Shown piece after piece: positions 25,901 to 40,852 of a stretch of DNA of 64,000 nt. Position 1 is the first letter of the stretch. The number at the start of each line of letters is the position of its first letter. The stretch is taken from the NCBI RefSeq assembly GCF_019399895.1, contig NC_091867.1, positions 10,615,501-10,679,500 on the forward strand. The letters are read 5' to 3'. The notes under the pieces are model-generated. The model was not told the DNA's origin. It did not search any database and saw nothing but the letters and a program-made list of their open reading frames with translations. Position numbers and translations under genes: made by a program. Origin of the DNA: Cardiocondyla obscurior. Taxonomy: Eukaryota; Arthropoda; Insecta; Hymenoptera; Formicidae.

Positions 25901-28900
25901 GCGGAGAAACGATATCTTTCGCCGCGGCGTAATAAGATCGGAATTTATCGGCAATCAATGTATTTAATACCGCACGAGCAGTTTCCTTCGTTTGGAAACG
26001 TTTCGGAATATTACTAAATAACTTAAAGACGAAGAGAAAAGAAAAGGAGAACAAAAAAGGGGGAAAAAAAAACATTTTCGTTATCATGAATAATTCTCGA
26101 CCGGCGACTTACTGTTTTAGATCGTCTTCGTGATCTGCCTACGATATACATATAGAACGAGAATTTTTACAATAAGAAGGGCGGCGAGAGAAAAGAAGGT
26201 CCTTCTCGCCGCTCAATTTTTAATGCTAATTGCAAAAGCCGAGGTGATAAGACCAATATGCGATGTAGGGTGTAACATATACACGTGATATGCGGTAGAA
26301 TTAAAGTGCGCGCGATCTTTGCGCGTGCAATTGGAGCTTCCGGAAAATTTCAAGAAATTGTAGCGGGAGTGCCTGTCGTAATATCAAAATTCCGCGCGCG
26401 ATAGGTTGCAGCAATCGATTGCGCGAAAATAGAATTCGTCCTAAATCGGATGGTTTTCGCGAGCGCAACATATACGGCTTCTTCTTGATAACTTTCGCAA
26501 ACGTTACCGATAGAAAACCGACTACCCGTATTACGAACGCTGAATATTGAGATACATTGATCAGCAAAAACCCGCACGTATGCATAATTAATCGAATTAT
26601 CAATCAAAGTCTCCATTATCAGTGAAACATATTAGAGCGTGGATATTAAAGCTAAATTAAAATTAAAATTGTCGCGTGAGAGGCAACACCAGAAAAAAAA
26701 GTCCCGTGTATCTCGCAACGTGATAATTTTACAGTGTCATCAAATTAATTAATTAATTAAAAATTCATTACAGAAGAAAAAAGAAAAAAGAAAAAAAGCA
26801 GTAAGCTATAAATACACAAAACTATTGTACTTGTTATAATCAGCGTATAAAACGACCGACGATGAATATTAATACAGCTGTCGTGACGAGCTTTAAGTTT
26901 TTCATACATGTATAGTATTATTTCCAATTTGTTTTACGACACACACAAAAAAAAGAAAGAAAGAAAGAAAAGAAAAAAAAAAAAAAAAAAGTCTAATACG
27001 TTATCGATACGATAAATGCACGTAATACTACCCTTGTTTTTGTACATAATCTCTCTCGCGAAATACGAGCGTCCGAGAGGAGATGATACGATAGTCCCAA
27101 CCCCATCTTGTAGATACATACACGTCGTACGTTACGCGGCGCGGGCAAAATGCAAAAGTCATTTCCCTTAAGTCGCGCAGAGCCGGGCTACTTCGCCAAA
27201 CGTTATTGGCGACGACGTCGAAACGTGAGCTCCTCGCGGGTCCGCAAAACTAGCGGCGGAAGTTTCGTAATGAAGCGAGGGCCGAAGTGAACGAAACTCC
27301 CGAGCACTTCGTCGTTGATCTTTTCCACTCGTCGCCACACACGTAAGCGGCCAGGCGGTTTGACGCTTTTGTAAGCTCGACGGTACAGCCGCTCGCACGT
27401 TCTTTCCCGGTTCAATTACATTAAAGAACATCCGGGGATGTTCTCTTCCCTCTTTTTTTTTTCTTTCTCTTTTTTTTTTTTCCTCCCCTGCGTTTACCGG
27501 AATGGTGCGCGTTTCAACTATACCGCCGTGTATACGTATACCGCTCGGCCCTTTTTCGTCGCAATTTTTCCACCTGTCCCTACGACGATGCTTTTTAAAG
27601 TGCCATGCACACCCGCGATAAAACTCGACGAGATTTATAAATAAATGTAACGTTTCGCTACAATATGCACGCTAGCACCTTTCAATAAATTTTCATTATT
27701 CAGCCGTGGTCTCGAGACGAGGTACGTTTATTCAATGATTAAATGTCGTAGGTGCTACAATTTGTTATTTCATTCGACGCAGTTAATGCTTGGGGAGGGA
27801 AAAGAAAAAATAAATATATCTATATTTTTTTTTATTCAAATAAAATATTAGAAATGGCAAGGGGGAATTGTTAATCGTGCGTATATATGTATATCGATCC
27901 TACGCACAGTCCGTTATTCAATCTTTGTTTAACAGCACTTCTCTCTTACAATGTCGGACTAAACTCGCTTTCTATTACTGTGGATGGTATAAATTGACGC
28001 ATCGGTTCTTTGATGCAGCCTCCAATACTGTTCCTTTTCGCGTAGTTAAATCTCCGCTTCGATCTCACAATAATTTAAATTACATAGAAGCCGTTTAATG
28101 CAATATTAATTATTAGAAAAAAAAAGAAAAAAAGAAATTAATTAAAACTAGTATTGCAGTTCGAATTTTCTTACACGGTGCTTTTTGGGCTTTCTCAAGT
28201 ACATGTGACATTATTGATACGGGGAGGGGGGGGGGAAGGGGTTGAAATAACTCGTGTAAGTAGCCGGGGTGAAGAGCAAAAAGCGCGCAGCGGCGTCGTT
28301 TGGAAATTCAACGCGTCATCCAGCGCGGGCTACACGTACGTCTTTTTGTCAGCCAGCGCCGCGAAACGCGGGCATAATTTCGAGAAGAAGGGGTTAGTAA
28401 CCTCTACACATTTGCCGGGATAGTGGGAGACACTTCGGCTCTTTTCAGGTCGACTGGACCAGCCGAATGATTAATGGGCAGGTACTGAAAAAAGAACTTT
28501 CATCCATCTTTCCTTCCCTTCATCCACGCACCCCCTCCGGCTCTCCTCCGCACCCGCCCCTTACCGCCCCAGCCCTCCGCTCGCCTCGTGCGTTACCCCG
28601 CGGTCCGTCCAAGGACACGCGTGGTCATCGGATAGCGGCAAAGAACAAAAATGCCGTGGGGGAGGATAGACAGATTTATCGTGGGGTATCATTTGCAGGG
28701 GCGCGCTTGACAAATTTTTGGATTCCCTTAAGCATTCGGGACGAGTTCATTCCTCCCTCTCTCCTCCCGCCCTGCGGTCGTTTCTCCGCCGACATTCTCA
28801 TTCGCCGGTGATGGATAGCCCGTGAGAAAATGAAAAGCCGTCTTTGATTTATCGCTAGCCGATCATCTCCGCCGGCGGAAGAAGCCCGCGCGCTATCGCG

Positions 28901-31900
28901 AGGCACGCCGACCGGGTAATGGGAGCACCCGGGACGCTCTTCTCGAATTATCCGGCCGCAAAACACGCGCCGCGCCGAGAGAGCGCCGAAAGGATAGTTG
29001 TGTAATCGCGCGTGCATTAATTATCGCGCGGCCCCGAAAGTGCTTCGTGCAATATTCTGATATATTAGCGCAAGAAGCTGCCGGCGCGAAGATTTAAAGG
29101 ACGCGAGAGTTACTGAGGCTGTACGTTCTTAAACATTTCATTCGTGTTAATTTCGAAGCGCCTCGATCCCCTCGCAAAATAATGCTGTTATCAGAATGAA
29201 AAGAAAACAAGATTCTTGTCTCGTTAAAAAGAAGCACTGCATTAATTTAATGAAATAGAACCTTTTCTTTTTTTGCTTCTTTTTTTTTTGTTCTTTTTTT
29301 TTTTTTTTTAACATATTGCATCAACGTTTTTGTGAGAAAATCCTTTGGAAAATTGCCGTCATTAGTAACAGAGGATAAAATGCAAACGAGATCACTGAAA
29401 CGATCAAGACCATTACTTTATCGTATTTAGTACAAGTGGTGGGTATCAAGCTCGCTTACCGCTATCTTTATCAAAGGCTTTAAGCGTTAGTTTAAATTTT
29501 GAGATAGAAAACGTCCGTCCGACATACAATATCCTCCAATATAATGTCAAATGCCCATTTAAATACAAGCAGTTAATAATTTTGCATTTTAAACGTTATG
29601 TTAATAGATCGGAGCTTCTATTATTTTCTTTACCTATTTTTTGATTTAAATTATTCATCAAATACGTTAATATCGATGTATTTTTCAAAATGTCTCATTA
29701 GTTTTATTTTTTTAAATGTTTTTTTTTTATAAAAAAAAAGAATATATATATTTATATCGCACGCTTTGATCGTGCTTGAAAATGAGAATTTAATTACTCA
29801 GAATTCGTTTGAAAACAGACGATAAAAAGTGCTTTTAAAAAGTCTGGCACCGCCCGTCCCTCGTTTTCCACCAGATAATCCATTAATTAGTAAAAGAAAG
29901 GAACATTTTCGCGGCCGTGATATTTCGTCGACCTAACAGCCTGGACACAAGCCTCTGGCATCACTCTATTTCATTTAAATGCCTACGTACAAAGCGCCAA
30001 TTCGTCGCTTTCGAAGTTTATATCCGAGTTCTTTTAATGCTATTTTACAAACAATATTTTAACGCAGACTAAATATATTTTCTAAAGCAGATATAATTTC
30101 ACTTACACCGTGCAAAACTATTTCTTGAAAGAAAAAGAAAAAGAGAAAAAATCTAAATTGTTAAAAGTTAAAAAGAAAAAAAACTTTTAAATATCCACAA
30201 TAAAATAACCGAAAAAAAAAAATTACATTTGCATAGTATACTTTAACGAATTGTTGTAGATAAAAAAAAACGGGGGGGGGGGGAATTCAATTATATTTGC
30301 GCAGGACAGGAAGGTTATTCCTTCGTGGATTCACCCTACTTTACTCGTGAGAATAAAATTCACTTCTGGACTATCCATTTGCCCGTTATCCACAGTTCGC
30401 GGCACAGAGTTCTCGTGATTTTTGCTATGTATGTTCACCCTGATTTTCGCTACCGTTCTCTCAAGCACGCGTGTTCCGTGTTGACCATTCTGTCCTGCTG
30501 TTGGCCGCTCCTCTAACTGTCGAGCGACATGACCAACTTCTGTACGTTCAACTGTATGTCTGTGGCGGGTTGGTATAGCTACTTATTAATGGGAAGACTT
30601 GTTGCTCCGTCACGACACTGTAGTCGCAGTTCCATTGTAGCTTACACGGTTGTCTCTATTCAATTTTGAAAGAAATGAATAATTTTTCACCTTAGACGCA
30701 ACAAAAAAAAAAAAGTATAAATATAAAAAAAGAAAAAAAATTATTAAATTAAATTAAAATAAAATTCCGCGGACTAAATATTAGCAGTTTATGCTTATCA
30801 GCTTTAACTCAATTCCCGAAAGATGTAAGTTTCGCGGTTGAGGGTGGGGAAATAAAATAAAATAAAATAAAATAAAAATAAACGGCCGAGTGTCGTTTTC
30901 TTTTCGCTCGAGTGTTCTCTCGACTGAAACCGTCTGCCGATGTCAGTACATTTTACGTACGTTGGTTGCAACAGAGCCAAATGTATTTTTCATGAAGCCG
31001 CAATAAAACTTGCAGCGACGAAAGCCAATAACAGTAAACCGGCGGGCTCATGCGAGGCATACTCACCGGCTGAGTATAAACCATTCCGTCGCGCACTTTT
31101 CGTTACGAGGTGTGACAACTGACGAATTATTCACCCAAGTTTGTCAGATTAATGTACTTTAATTAATTAGAAAAGAAAACAGAGGAAAAAAAAAAAACAA
31201 TTAGATCACATTCTTTCCCCGACGAGCAACAAGTTGCGTGTCTACCGGAATCGTGTTTACGACATGACTAATGTTAACGACGTGCGCGTTTCGTTTTTCA
31301 TTATCTTAAAATACACCATCGGCGTTGGTAATTATACCTCGTCTATTATCACGCACTTAATAAAAATGTTCAACATTTTATAATCCTGAAATCGTCATAT
31401 AACGCATTTTAAAACCCGAGTGCCGCTTCCTTATGAATGCGCGCGATCAATTTTTGCTCGGCAAACGTGTGACGCAAGTGACCTAATTACGAAGCTACTT
31501 AACATTAAAAATTTGACCGAAAAGAAAAAAAAAAATATATATATATATTCATACAGTATATATGTACACCTATTCGTGAGGGTATGCAGCATCTTCAGCT
31601 ACGAGATCCAAGCTCTCTTGCCACAAGCGAAAAATTTCATTTAAAGAGAAAGAGCTTTTCCGCACATAAGTTTAATTAAAACCTTTTCCCAACCGTTTTA
31701 TTCTCGTTTTCTTTAAATAAGATTTATCCTTAAATAAAGAGTATAATAATATTCCGTGCATTCGTTACATTTCGTTGTAAATTTCGTCGGAAGCTCTCCT
31801 GCGTAAGCCTCGAATTATTTGCGCCGGTCAGATATCGCGGAGGCGAAAGTAGGAAAATAGAGACCGATGTGACTGAAGAATAGGCGCCCTGTCGCCTTTC

Positions 31901-32384
31901 TTACGATTCTCGTAGGCAACAACGACCGCATGTAACTTGGTCGATATGAAAGCTAATGAACCAATTACACGTAATAGGACCGTCGCCTTCGAGGAACGAT
32001 TGTCTCGGCTTTCTCGGTTGCTTCAAGGACTCTCGCTATGCAAACAATAGCCACGACGAGGAACGTTGCAACAGCCTGCACTCGATCGGTTTCGAATCGC
32101 GCTTTTAATTGAAGTCAAGTAATATCGCATGCCCCGCGGAGTAAAAGGCGGAGTTTTTATTTCCTTTCTTTCTTTTTTTTTTTTCTTTTCTTTTTTTACG
32201 CGACGCATGGCAGCATTATAAATTAATTAAGCGCGTGCTTTATAGATTAATTAGCATGGAGTAATTAAGGAACTATGTTGAAGACTGCCAGAACGGAATC
32301 AAAGCGCAAACGTTAATTTAGTATTGCAGTGCTGCACTTGGAACGTTACTTATTACGAATTCTTCGCGAGGTTTGTTCAAGTAA
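22901..32384. other. Non-coding stretch between copies A and B
   Basis: No gene is recognised. Open frames are short or follow from local base composition, including a 137-codon frame at 25554-25967 without recognisable motifs. It holds a 9-bp hairpin (26181-26212), G-rich runs (about 28219-28243 and 30269-30282), an (AAAAT)n run near 30850-30880 and many A/T tracts. If the A and C segments belong to one transcript, this would be intron. Confidence 0.5.
26181..26212. repeat. GC-rich inverted repeat
   Basis: GCGGCGAGA (26181-26189) and TCTCGCCGC (26204-26212) are perfect complements around a 14-nt loop. It stands alone in AT-rich DNA without a gene nearby. No function is assigned. Confidence 0.7.
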
Positions 32385-32702
32385 TTAAAAAAAATTAATA
32401 AATAAAAAAAAAAAAAAGGACGAGAGAAAATATTAGTTGTCAAGGAAGAAGGTTTTGAAATTCGGTATCGGTTCAATTAGCAATTAATATTCAGCATATA
32501 AAATTTTTTTATAACGCGTTGAATCGTGTGGAGATGAAAGAGAGAAAAAGAGAGACGGATTGATAGCCGGGGGGGTGAGATGGGGGTGAGAACGGGCGTA
32601 CGTTCCTCCGCTACCCCTATTCTCGCTCCATCCTTCTCTAGCAAGTCGAGCAAAAGTACGCAGCAGAGCCCCTTCGCACGTATCAAGAATCGCGCGTAAT
32701 CA
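32385..32702 (+). repeat. Copy B of the duplicated segment, truncated
   Basis: This matches copy C from its A-rich left flank through TTGTCAAGG, TTTTGAAATTCGGTATCGG, the TATAAC element (32510-32515) and the GA/G-rich block, then fades near 32700. It lacks the clean CACGTG palindrome, the conserved donor and all downstream exons, so it looks like a 5' fragment with no splicing potential. Confidence 0.8.
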
Positions 32703-33443
32703 AAACGTCTTTCTCGAGTTTTGCAAATAAATTTCAATGCGCCAAAGGCTTGCCAAGATTCCGACTCGAGAATGAAACTTTTTCCCAGATACACGTTTAT
32801 TTAGCCGGGGTTTTAACGTCGCGGTACCGACCCCTTCCCGTGCCTGCGACGCCAATCTACAACGTTGTTCTCACCATGTTGAACAGATTCTTCGTTTCTT
32901 TACTAACGGCTCTTGCGAGGGAAATTTTGCGGTTAATGCAAAAGCCAATATATACACCGCAAACTTTAACCTTCCTTGTCATATAGCAAGAAATAATTCC
33001 CTCCTCTCTTTAATTAGTTAGCCTTTTAATACTGAATTTATCACTATCGCAATATTTATCCTGCGATAACGTTGATCCAAGGATCAATTTTATACTTTAC
33101 AAGCCTGGAAAATCGCGGCGTTGAATTATAATTCGTAAGATGTTCAAATAATAACAGTGACCGATACAGCGCAATAACCATCTGCTTTAATTTCCTTTCT
33201 CCGGCGCAGTTTTATAAATATATTTTAATTCGAATGCACCGCAGAAGTACAATTGATATAATTTCATCGAGTTTAATGTTTGCTTTACTTCTAGAATGCT
33301 AAATTAGATCAAATCAAAAGCGTATCTCATTTCCATCGTACGTATAAACATATTTTAGTTATCGAGAATAATTTGCTTCATTTTGACGAAGACAATAAAA
33401 GTCATTATTTTTGTATTATTAAAATCACCTCGCGTAATTTTTT

Positions 33444-33446
<3 letters not shown>

Positions 33447-33476
<30 letters not shown>
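33447..33476. repeat. (TC)n microsatellite
   Basis: Fifteen uninterrupted TC units followed by a T run. Confidence 0.95.
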
Positions 33477-33484
<8 letters not shown>

Positions 33485-36400
33485 ACATTATTGAGTTTCG
33501 CGCTTAAGGGATCTACGTCTAAAATGTCTACGTGCCAGAGTGGAATCCACTCTGGTTAATGAAGTTTTGAAATTATCTCCATTGAGTCAATCGGAATCTT
33601 AAATGCTCCTTCATATAGTCCTACGGAGAAGCGGATATATTTAGGATATTGCCTCGTGACCACGCGAGGCTGCAGCTACTCTCCAAAATTAATGCTCAAG
33701 TTCCATTTCGATAAAGGATTTGAGCTTGGATTATTCCGTACGGAAGTTCGTGCATATCTGCTGTACGCAATTTTGAAACCTCATCAATGCCATTAAGAGC
33801 AGCTTAAAGCTAAATATTAAAACACAATTCCCAAAATAAATTTGTTCTTTTTTATATTTTTTTTAGAAGCTAGTCGCGCGATTTTAAAACGTTGAAAAAT
33901 GTTAAGCGTGTATAATAAAAAAAAAAAAAAAAATACTATAGTAAGATATATTAATTTAGGAAATAATATTCCTTCATATTTTACTATTTTATTTATTAAT
34001 TGCGTATTAAATATTTATTAACAATAAATAGGCCAGTTAAACTTTCAGTACGAAATAATGCGTACGACTTTTACATAACGGAATAAAATGCAAAATTGAA
34101 CAGCCACATTTAGTTAAATCTGGGGCATTGATAAGTATCTTCCGCGTCCCTACTTTTCTACTTAATTACTTTTCCTCCCGTAATGACGTTGAGATATGTA
34201 TTGAATTCATCTATAAATGTAGAAGCACAGAAATATAAATTTATAAAATACAATAATGCTAATATAAAATATTAGCAGAAGACAAAATAAAAGTCTAACA
34301 ATAACGTTGAAAACATACATTAAAGTATAACATACACGTTCTATAACTGATGCTGCATAATCGCGTTTGTTTCAATAAACCTAAGACGCTAGATTTTATA
34401 ACGTCCGCATAAACGATTAGACAATCTTTCCTAAAGAAAATTTGTCTCACGTCAAAATACTGCACGCGGCCTCCCAACTTTCACGATTTATTAAACGCTA
34501 AAACTATCCCCGCCGTTGAGATGCAGGTAAATTACGGAGAACTAGGAATACCGATCGGCAGAGTGTTCGCTGGAGTACTACGCTATTTCCATTTTAACGA
34601 TACACATAACTTCGCCCGAGAAAGAGTGGCTTAAAAGTTTGCGCCAAATATAGCCAAGCTGGGTGTTGATTTAATTCAATTCCATCGCGCACAGCTTAAG
34701 TACATTCGTCGCGGGCGTTGCATATATGTACGGCGTATACGTACAGGCGCGTACGTGTGCTTATGCATATATGTACAAAACCGTATATCCGGTACTCGGC
34801 GTCCTACGGCGCGGCGTTTTAGGATCCTGCGGCGCGTACCACGACGAAGGATGACAAGGCGTTCGCGGGGTAGCCGGAAGAGGGTGGCTCAGGAGGCCGT
34901 GGCCCATTTTCACGCAATGACGTCAAGCCGTATCCCCGCGTACGTCACCGGATTCGGAAAATGTAGTTTTACCAGCTATGGGACAACCGCCGCGCGCGAT
35001 CGACACTGTCCATTGCACTTGAAACTCATACTGCAAAGTGCACTTTTGGTGCATGCGGCACACGCGTGAATCAAATATCTGCAAAGTTTGATTTTATTTC
35101 TAGTTAATTACGTTAAGAACTTTTTTGTTTTTTTTTTTGAGGGGTTTTTTTTTATAAAAACGCTGGGACCATCGAAATAAAAATGACCAACTGTACATTT
35201 ACTCGATGTAATCGATAGGTATTGTTTTTGATATTTGTTTGTTTTAATTTCTTTTATCAGTTAAATTACATATGTTATAAATCGACAGTAATTAATGTTA
35301 ATTTTTCTTTTTTTGAAATTTATATTTAAAAAATCAAAAGTTGACTGGAATTTTAAACTAATGCTCTCGTCCTCTCTTTCTCTCTCTCTTTCTTTCTTTG
35401 TTCGGAAGTTTAATAATTTTCCTCAAACAAATATTCTTTACCATATAGTATTTACTTCATGGCTTTTGCAAGCAATAGACCGGAAGTTACGAGATTTAAT
35501 ACTTAGAGAATTAATCTCAAAATTTACCAAGGGATAGAAACTTTATAGAGATTACCAAAGCAAGCAGTTTGGTAATATACATTTTGACAAATTAAGAAGG
35601 ATAAAAAAATCAAAACTACTTTACGACGGCAAATACATGCCAGAAAACAATTTTTTTAAAACGATAAAAATTCTATTTAATTAATCAGTTAATGATTATT
35701 TTTCCATAAAGTTAAAAATAATGCAGTTGTAGGATAAATCATTTCATGAAACAATTTATTAGCTAAATAATATTGAAATCAGGCTTTTCTACACGCGCGA
35801 CCAATGTGGTTCAATGGTGATAAGCGAATTGTCCGCTGAATTTTAATTAAAACGTAACAGACGGCATAACGACATTAGCATTTAGCCCGCATTCGTTTTA
35901 GTGTACAATGTTTAGTACATCAATTCAATTTATGCCGAGTACATATTAATAATTGATATTCATATTGAATATACATAACGTAATTTCTTTCACCAACAAC
36001 TGAAGTGATTTATATTGAGAAAAAAATATCAAAAATATTGTCTTCTAATTACGTAAATAGAATATAATTTTTTTTCCCTTAATTTTTAACAAACATAAAA
36101 CTCCACAAACAATCGGGAAGTAAAGTATCTTTCTTTCAAACCTCGAAGAACGTAAATTAAACTTTCAAAAACGCTCGATCGAAAAGTACAACAGAGAAAA
36201 TATCATTTAAGAGATAAAAAAAAATATTAAAAAATAAAAAAAAAAAAGGATATCGCTCGGATTAACAAATTTGCATTTGCTACTCTAAACGTTAATTTAC
36301 TTTGTGGCGTGCGTATATCGCGCTTGGAAATCCTATGAAAATTGTAGTAAAATTGCTGCGAATTGGCCAGCTGTTGTAAATAAATAAATTCAACGAAGCG

Positions 36401-39400
36401 GATTGACTGTTCGCAAAAAAAAAAAAAAAAAAAAAAAAAGAAAAAAGGAAAAAAAGTGGATCGTTCTGATTGCAGTCATGCTGCAGCTTCGCGCCTATGT
36501 TGCGAGCAAATTCAACGGGTAGGAAGCGTTTATATAACTGGGACAGAGAATTTGATTCGGGTCTGCTATATCCTATCGCGTCTTCCTATCGGCGTATTTC
36601 TACTACTCGTGATGGATATGAAAACAAGACGATTTGCGAAAGTTAACTCCTTAATTACGACGGCTTCGTTAGTTCGAAAGCGTGTACTGTTTGATAAAAT
36701 GCAGTTTACGAAAATTAAAATAATAATAATAATTTGTAGCACAGCAATATCTTTGTAACGCAAGATTTTTGTAACACAATACGATTTAATTTTCGTAATA
36801 TTATTGTCACATTATTAATTTTTAATTTAGTACAAAAGCAAATCGTAGTCGCTTTTTTCTTTTCTTTCTTTTATTTTTAATGAACTGTTAATAAACGTAA
36901 TATTCTTTCGTAAAGTATTCAATTTAAAAAGGCAACTTTGTTTCGCCGCGAACACCGGGGGGAAACAATACAATTTATTTCCGTTTATTGTCTGGTAAGA
37001 CTTTCCCGGATGAAGATACATCGCGCGGCAGCCGAGGAACTGAGGTCGTTGAAAAGTCCATTGTCGGGCTCACGTTGCACCGTATGCAACAAATAAAGAA
37101 CAGCTGAGTCAAGCTCCGTAGTAACGCCTACGCGCGTGTTATAAACTACCGTGACGCTTATTCGAATTCTATGAATGGGACACCTGCCGAAAACTTTCCC
37201 AGCGCGATATAAACCCGGCGGAGATTAATTCTACCGACGTACGCGCGCGCGTATGGAAACGAAAAATATATCTCGAGGCAGCGTCGCGACGATATCGTAT
37301 TTATAAATTTTTATTACCGAACGTTGAGTTGAAATTATCTCCCTGCCGTCGCGATGCGACCTGTTCGAGATCCTGCGGGCGGGCTGCGGTTGCGTAGCAA
37401 CCTATCTCGCTGAGAAACGAAAAGTAACCTCCGGGCAAAACTAATGAGCCGCGCGGAAAACGGAAACGATTTCCGGGGCCTAAATTCGCCGTCGTTTACG
37501 GCGAGCCGCGGCGAAGGCAGGGAATAAGAGAGGGAAAAAGAAAACGAGCGAGCGGCACGTGGAAGATGGGCTCGATGGTGTGATAACGTGCAGCCGCATT
37601 GCGGCACACGGACCCACCATGCTTCGAGAGCCGGCTGCATTCGCCGAGAAGCGGCCGTACGGAGGACTTTTCTCATATCTCGAACTCCTCTATCTTCCCC
37701 GTCGCTCTAATACTACCCGCCATCGCGAGAGAGCTGCTCTTTCGCGTTTATCCATTCATACGGATACCGCCGCGCGATAGCGAATCTTCGCATTTGGCTC
37801 GAGATCTGCTCCGCGAATGTACGAAACGCGCCCGTAATCGTTGGCAGTATAGAATCGATGCCCCCGCGTTAAAAATGCATTTTGTAAAATGGATTTCTCG
37901 ATGACGTAGTTTACGTTTATCCGCCGCGGGTTTCTTAAGAAATCCCGTAGAACGTGTAACGTAGATTTGCGGGAGGGAAGGTGGATTTAGTCGTCGGATG
38001 AGGGACGTTTGCGACATATCAGTTTTTATATCGAGGCTTGATAGGGCGAAGCTGCGGATGAAAGATACAAGTAGTGGCGATTAAAATTTTTTTAAGTGTG
38101 AATTTTCTCTAGAAATTTACTTCCGCGTCTTTTGTATTTTATTCCCGTTTTCGTGCGCATGAAAAAATTTTAGAATATGATTAAATAAATTAAACATAAT
38201 CGCAAAAAGAAAAAAAAAAAAAACACAAGTTGCGCCATAGATTTTAGATCGTCACATATTACTTTTAATTAATCTTAACGAGAAATCGTTATTAATAAAA
38301 AAAAAAAAGAATTATTTTTAAATTAACAATTATTTTTATTCTTTTTACAAAAACAAATGATGCTTCCTCTAAGTAATAATAATATTCTAACAAATTAATA
38401 TTAATGTTCCTAAACAATCAATAACGTTTACGGTGATCTCGAGGGGCTACTTCGCGTCGGCGCTTCCGTGAAATTCTCTATTATTTCTGTTACTACACGA
38501 TTTCTGTAGTTCTGCAACTGATTAATGAACGTACATGTGTTGACATGTGTATTACGCGATGCGCAGCTATTCGCCGCGTATGTAATACGAGTGTGCTCAT
38601 TAATTGTTTCAAAGTGTCTGTAAACTCTTAAGCTCATATATGTGTACGTTAAGCATCTGAACAATTTCGTTGGTAGAAAACGAAGTCGTACGAGAAATGG
38701 CATTTAATCGTAAGCCCGTTTAATGGCGCAGAAAAAAAAGAAGTTCTATATTAATTACGAGAAAATTTATTTATTTCGAAATAATTCACGCGAGCGATAT
38801 GCTTAATGAAGTTAAGTATGAGAAGAAGATATCGCATAATCTCTGTTGACTTTAATTAAGAACAAGCTATTTACATAATAAACAAAGAGTATAAAGAAAA
38901 AGTAAGTGAGCCTGATAAAATTGCGAAGAATGATATCAAAGCTGCTTATTTTGCATCCGTCCGTATTGTATTAACCCATTTTTCTCACTTTCTGTCATTG
39001 CTTTTTCTACCGTACGACTCTTATATCGCGACGACTTTTCTCAAAAAAGAAAAAAAAAGAAAAAAAGAAAAAAAATAGAAAAACAGTTTTTAATTAAAAT
39101 TTGATAAAGAGCGCAACGCAGCGAGAAACTGTCTAAATTTAAAGTTAATCGGAATTCGAAATTGTGTAAAATTCGAACGAATCTATGTTTCGAACGGATG
39201 TAAAGTAATGTTGGGCAGCTTGAAAGCTTGAAATAATAACCCGCTACACCCTGATATCGCTCAAGTATAAAATTAATATCTATCCGTCCATCGCGAGATA
39301 ACGAGTAACGAGATACGAAGGCATAATACGATCGGAGTGATTTGTAATGAATTGAATCCTTATGGATATACATATACGTATGTATGGACACACACACGTG

Positions 39401-39689
39401 CACGGGTTAGCTTCCTCCAGGCACGCAAATAGGACAGAATAGGTAAATAGCAATTGAATGAAACGAGACAGGTAAAGAGGTGGGCGTATGGAGAACGATG
39501 CCGTTATCTCCTGTATTAAACGGACTCAAATTCGCTATCGATCGTGGCTTGTCGAATTAACTCACGGTTCTCGTCGGTATGTGTCTCGCGTGCATATGCA
39601 TGTGCGTATTATATGTTTGCGTATGCAGTATTTCTGATGCCTCCAGCAACAAAATTGTATTTAGGTGTCGGACAGATAGTGAAAGAGAG

Positions 39690-39692
<3 letters not shown>

Positions 39693-39720
<28 letters not shown>
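39693..39720. repeat. (AG)n microsatellite
   Basis: Fourteen uninterrupted AG units within a longer GA-rich stretch (about 39680-39725). Confidence 0.95.
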
Positions 39721-39725
<5 letters not shown>

Positions 39726-40615
39726 GAAATTATTGTGTAAAATAAACGGGAGAGAGAAAAGGAGAAAGAATTAATTAACAATATTTAAGATAATTTACAC
39801 GATTATTAAAATAATAATTGCAAATACACGTCTTATAGATAATACATTAAAATTTGTTATAAATATTTTGTTCCATGACTGACGTAAAATTGCCAATATA
39901 ATAATTATTCTCACAAAGCACGTTGTACACAATAATCCTGTTATTAGATTGAATAACGAATATAATAGACTGCAATCAGGAAGTAATAAAGATAATGTAG
40001 CCGTGAGGTGTATAAGACAAAAACAAAAAGAGAAAAAGAGAGAGAGTTTAAACGGAACTGAAATAAAAGTTCTGTGAAAATTAGGTGCTCCGTGAGCGAA
40101 TAAAAAAAAAAAAAGAGAGAACAAAAAAAGGTTCTCTGTTATCGACGATCGTGATTATTATCAATAACGAACAAATCTATACGCTTCGCTAATATTCGTG
40201 ACGAACGCGGGCATCGCAATCGCGCCGCGAGATGCAATATCGCTGATGTTTCCAATTTAAAACATCGAAGAGCGAGGGATACGTGACAGCACGCGAGAGA
40301 TTTTGCGTCGTCGGTCGGTGGTATATTAAGGACAAGAGACGCGGTGATGATTCGCGAAATGCAATTTGATTTGATTTCTCGGGGCGAGATGGCACGCCGG
40401 CGTCGAGAATGAAGATGACCGAAATACAAGTCGATCGCGTCCAATTAATCGCGGCGGCGATGCATATGCATGCACGCGTACGGCTCGGGAATAACGTCCA
40501 TATCGGCTATCGTTCCGCGGCCCGTTATGTATTTATGCAATGACATTTACGCGCATCACGCTTGGCGATACGCACGCACGCACGCACGCCAGGCGTACTC
40601 GAAGACGAAGCGTTA

Positions 40616-40852
40616 GGCGCACCGCACAAGACTTTCCGTAAACGCGTTACGTTACGTACGAACCAACTTCAAACTTACGCCGCACTTATACTTGAATTTT
40701 TTTTGGAGTTTTTCCTAAAACTCCAAAAACGTAGCGTTCTATTGCGTTTACGTTTTTCTTTGTGCGTTGACCCAAGTTCAAGTATAAGTGCGGCGTAAGT
40801 TTAAAGTTGGTTCGTACGTAACGTAACGCGTTTACGGAAAGTCTTGTGCGCC
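40616..40852. mobile_element. MITE with long terminal inverted repeats, PIF/Harbinger-like
   Basis: A 237-bp element with near-complete fold-back structure. The left arm 40616-40696 and right arm 40777-40852 are almost perfect reverse complements, differing mainly by a 5-base insertion near the left end and a few mismatches. It is flanked by TTA on both sides (40613-40615 and 40853-40855), matching the 3-bp TWA target duplication of PIF/Harbinger elements, and the ends begin with GGCGCAC. It is too short to code for a transposase, so it would be non-autonomous. A small inner hairpin (GGAGTTTT/AAAACTCC) sits in the loop. High arm similarity suggests a fairly recent insertion. Confidence 0.8.

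Larger units (their letters stand above)
32703..40615. other. Non-coding stretch between copy B and the MITE
   Basis: No gene is recognised. It contains a (TC)n microsatellite (33447-33476), a perfect short palindrome (33535-33555), an (AG)n microsatellite (39693-39720) and a (CGCA)n run (40571-40589). A GC-rich patch at 34730-35060 and another at 37200-37800 give long but motif-free frames. Confidence 0.5.

Noticed and set aside
25554..25967. 137-codon frame
   Set aside because: Arg-rich and motif-free, with an overlapping frame of similar quality; looks like chance in a CpG-rich patch.
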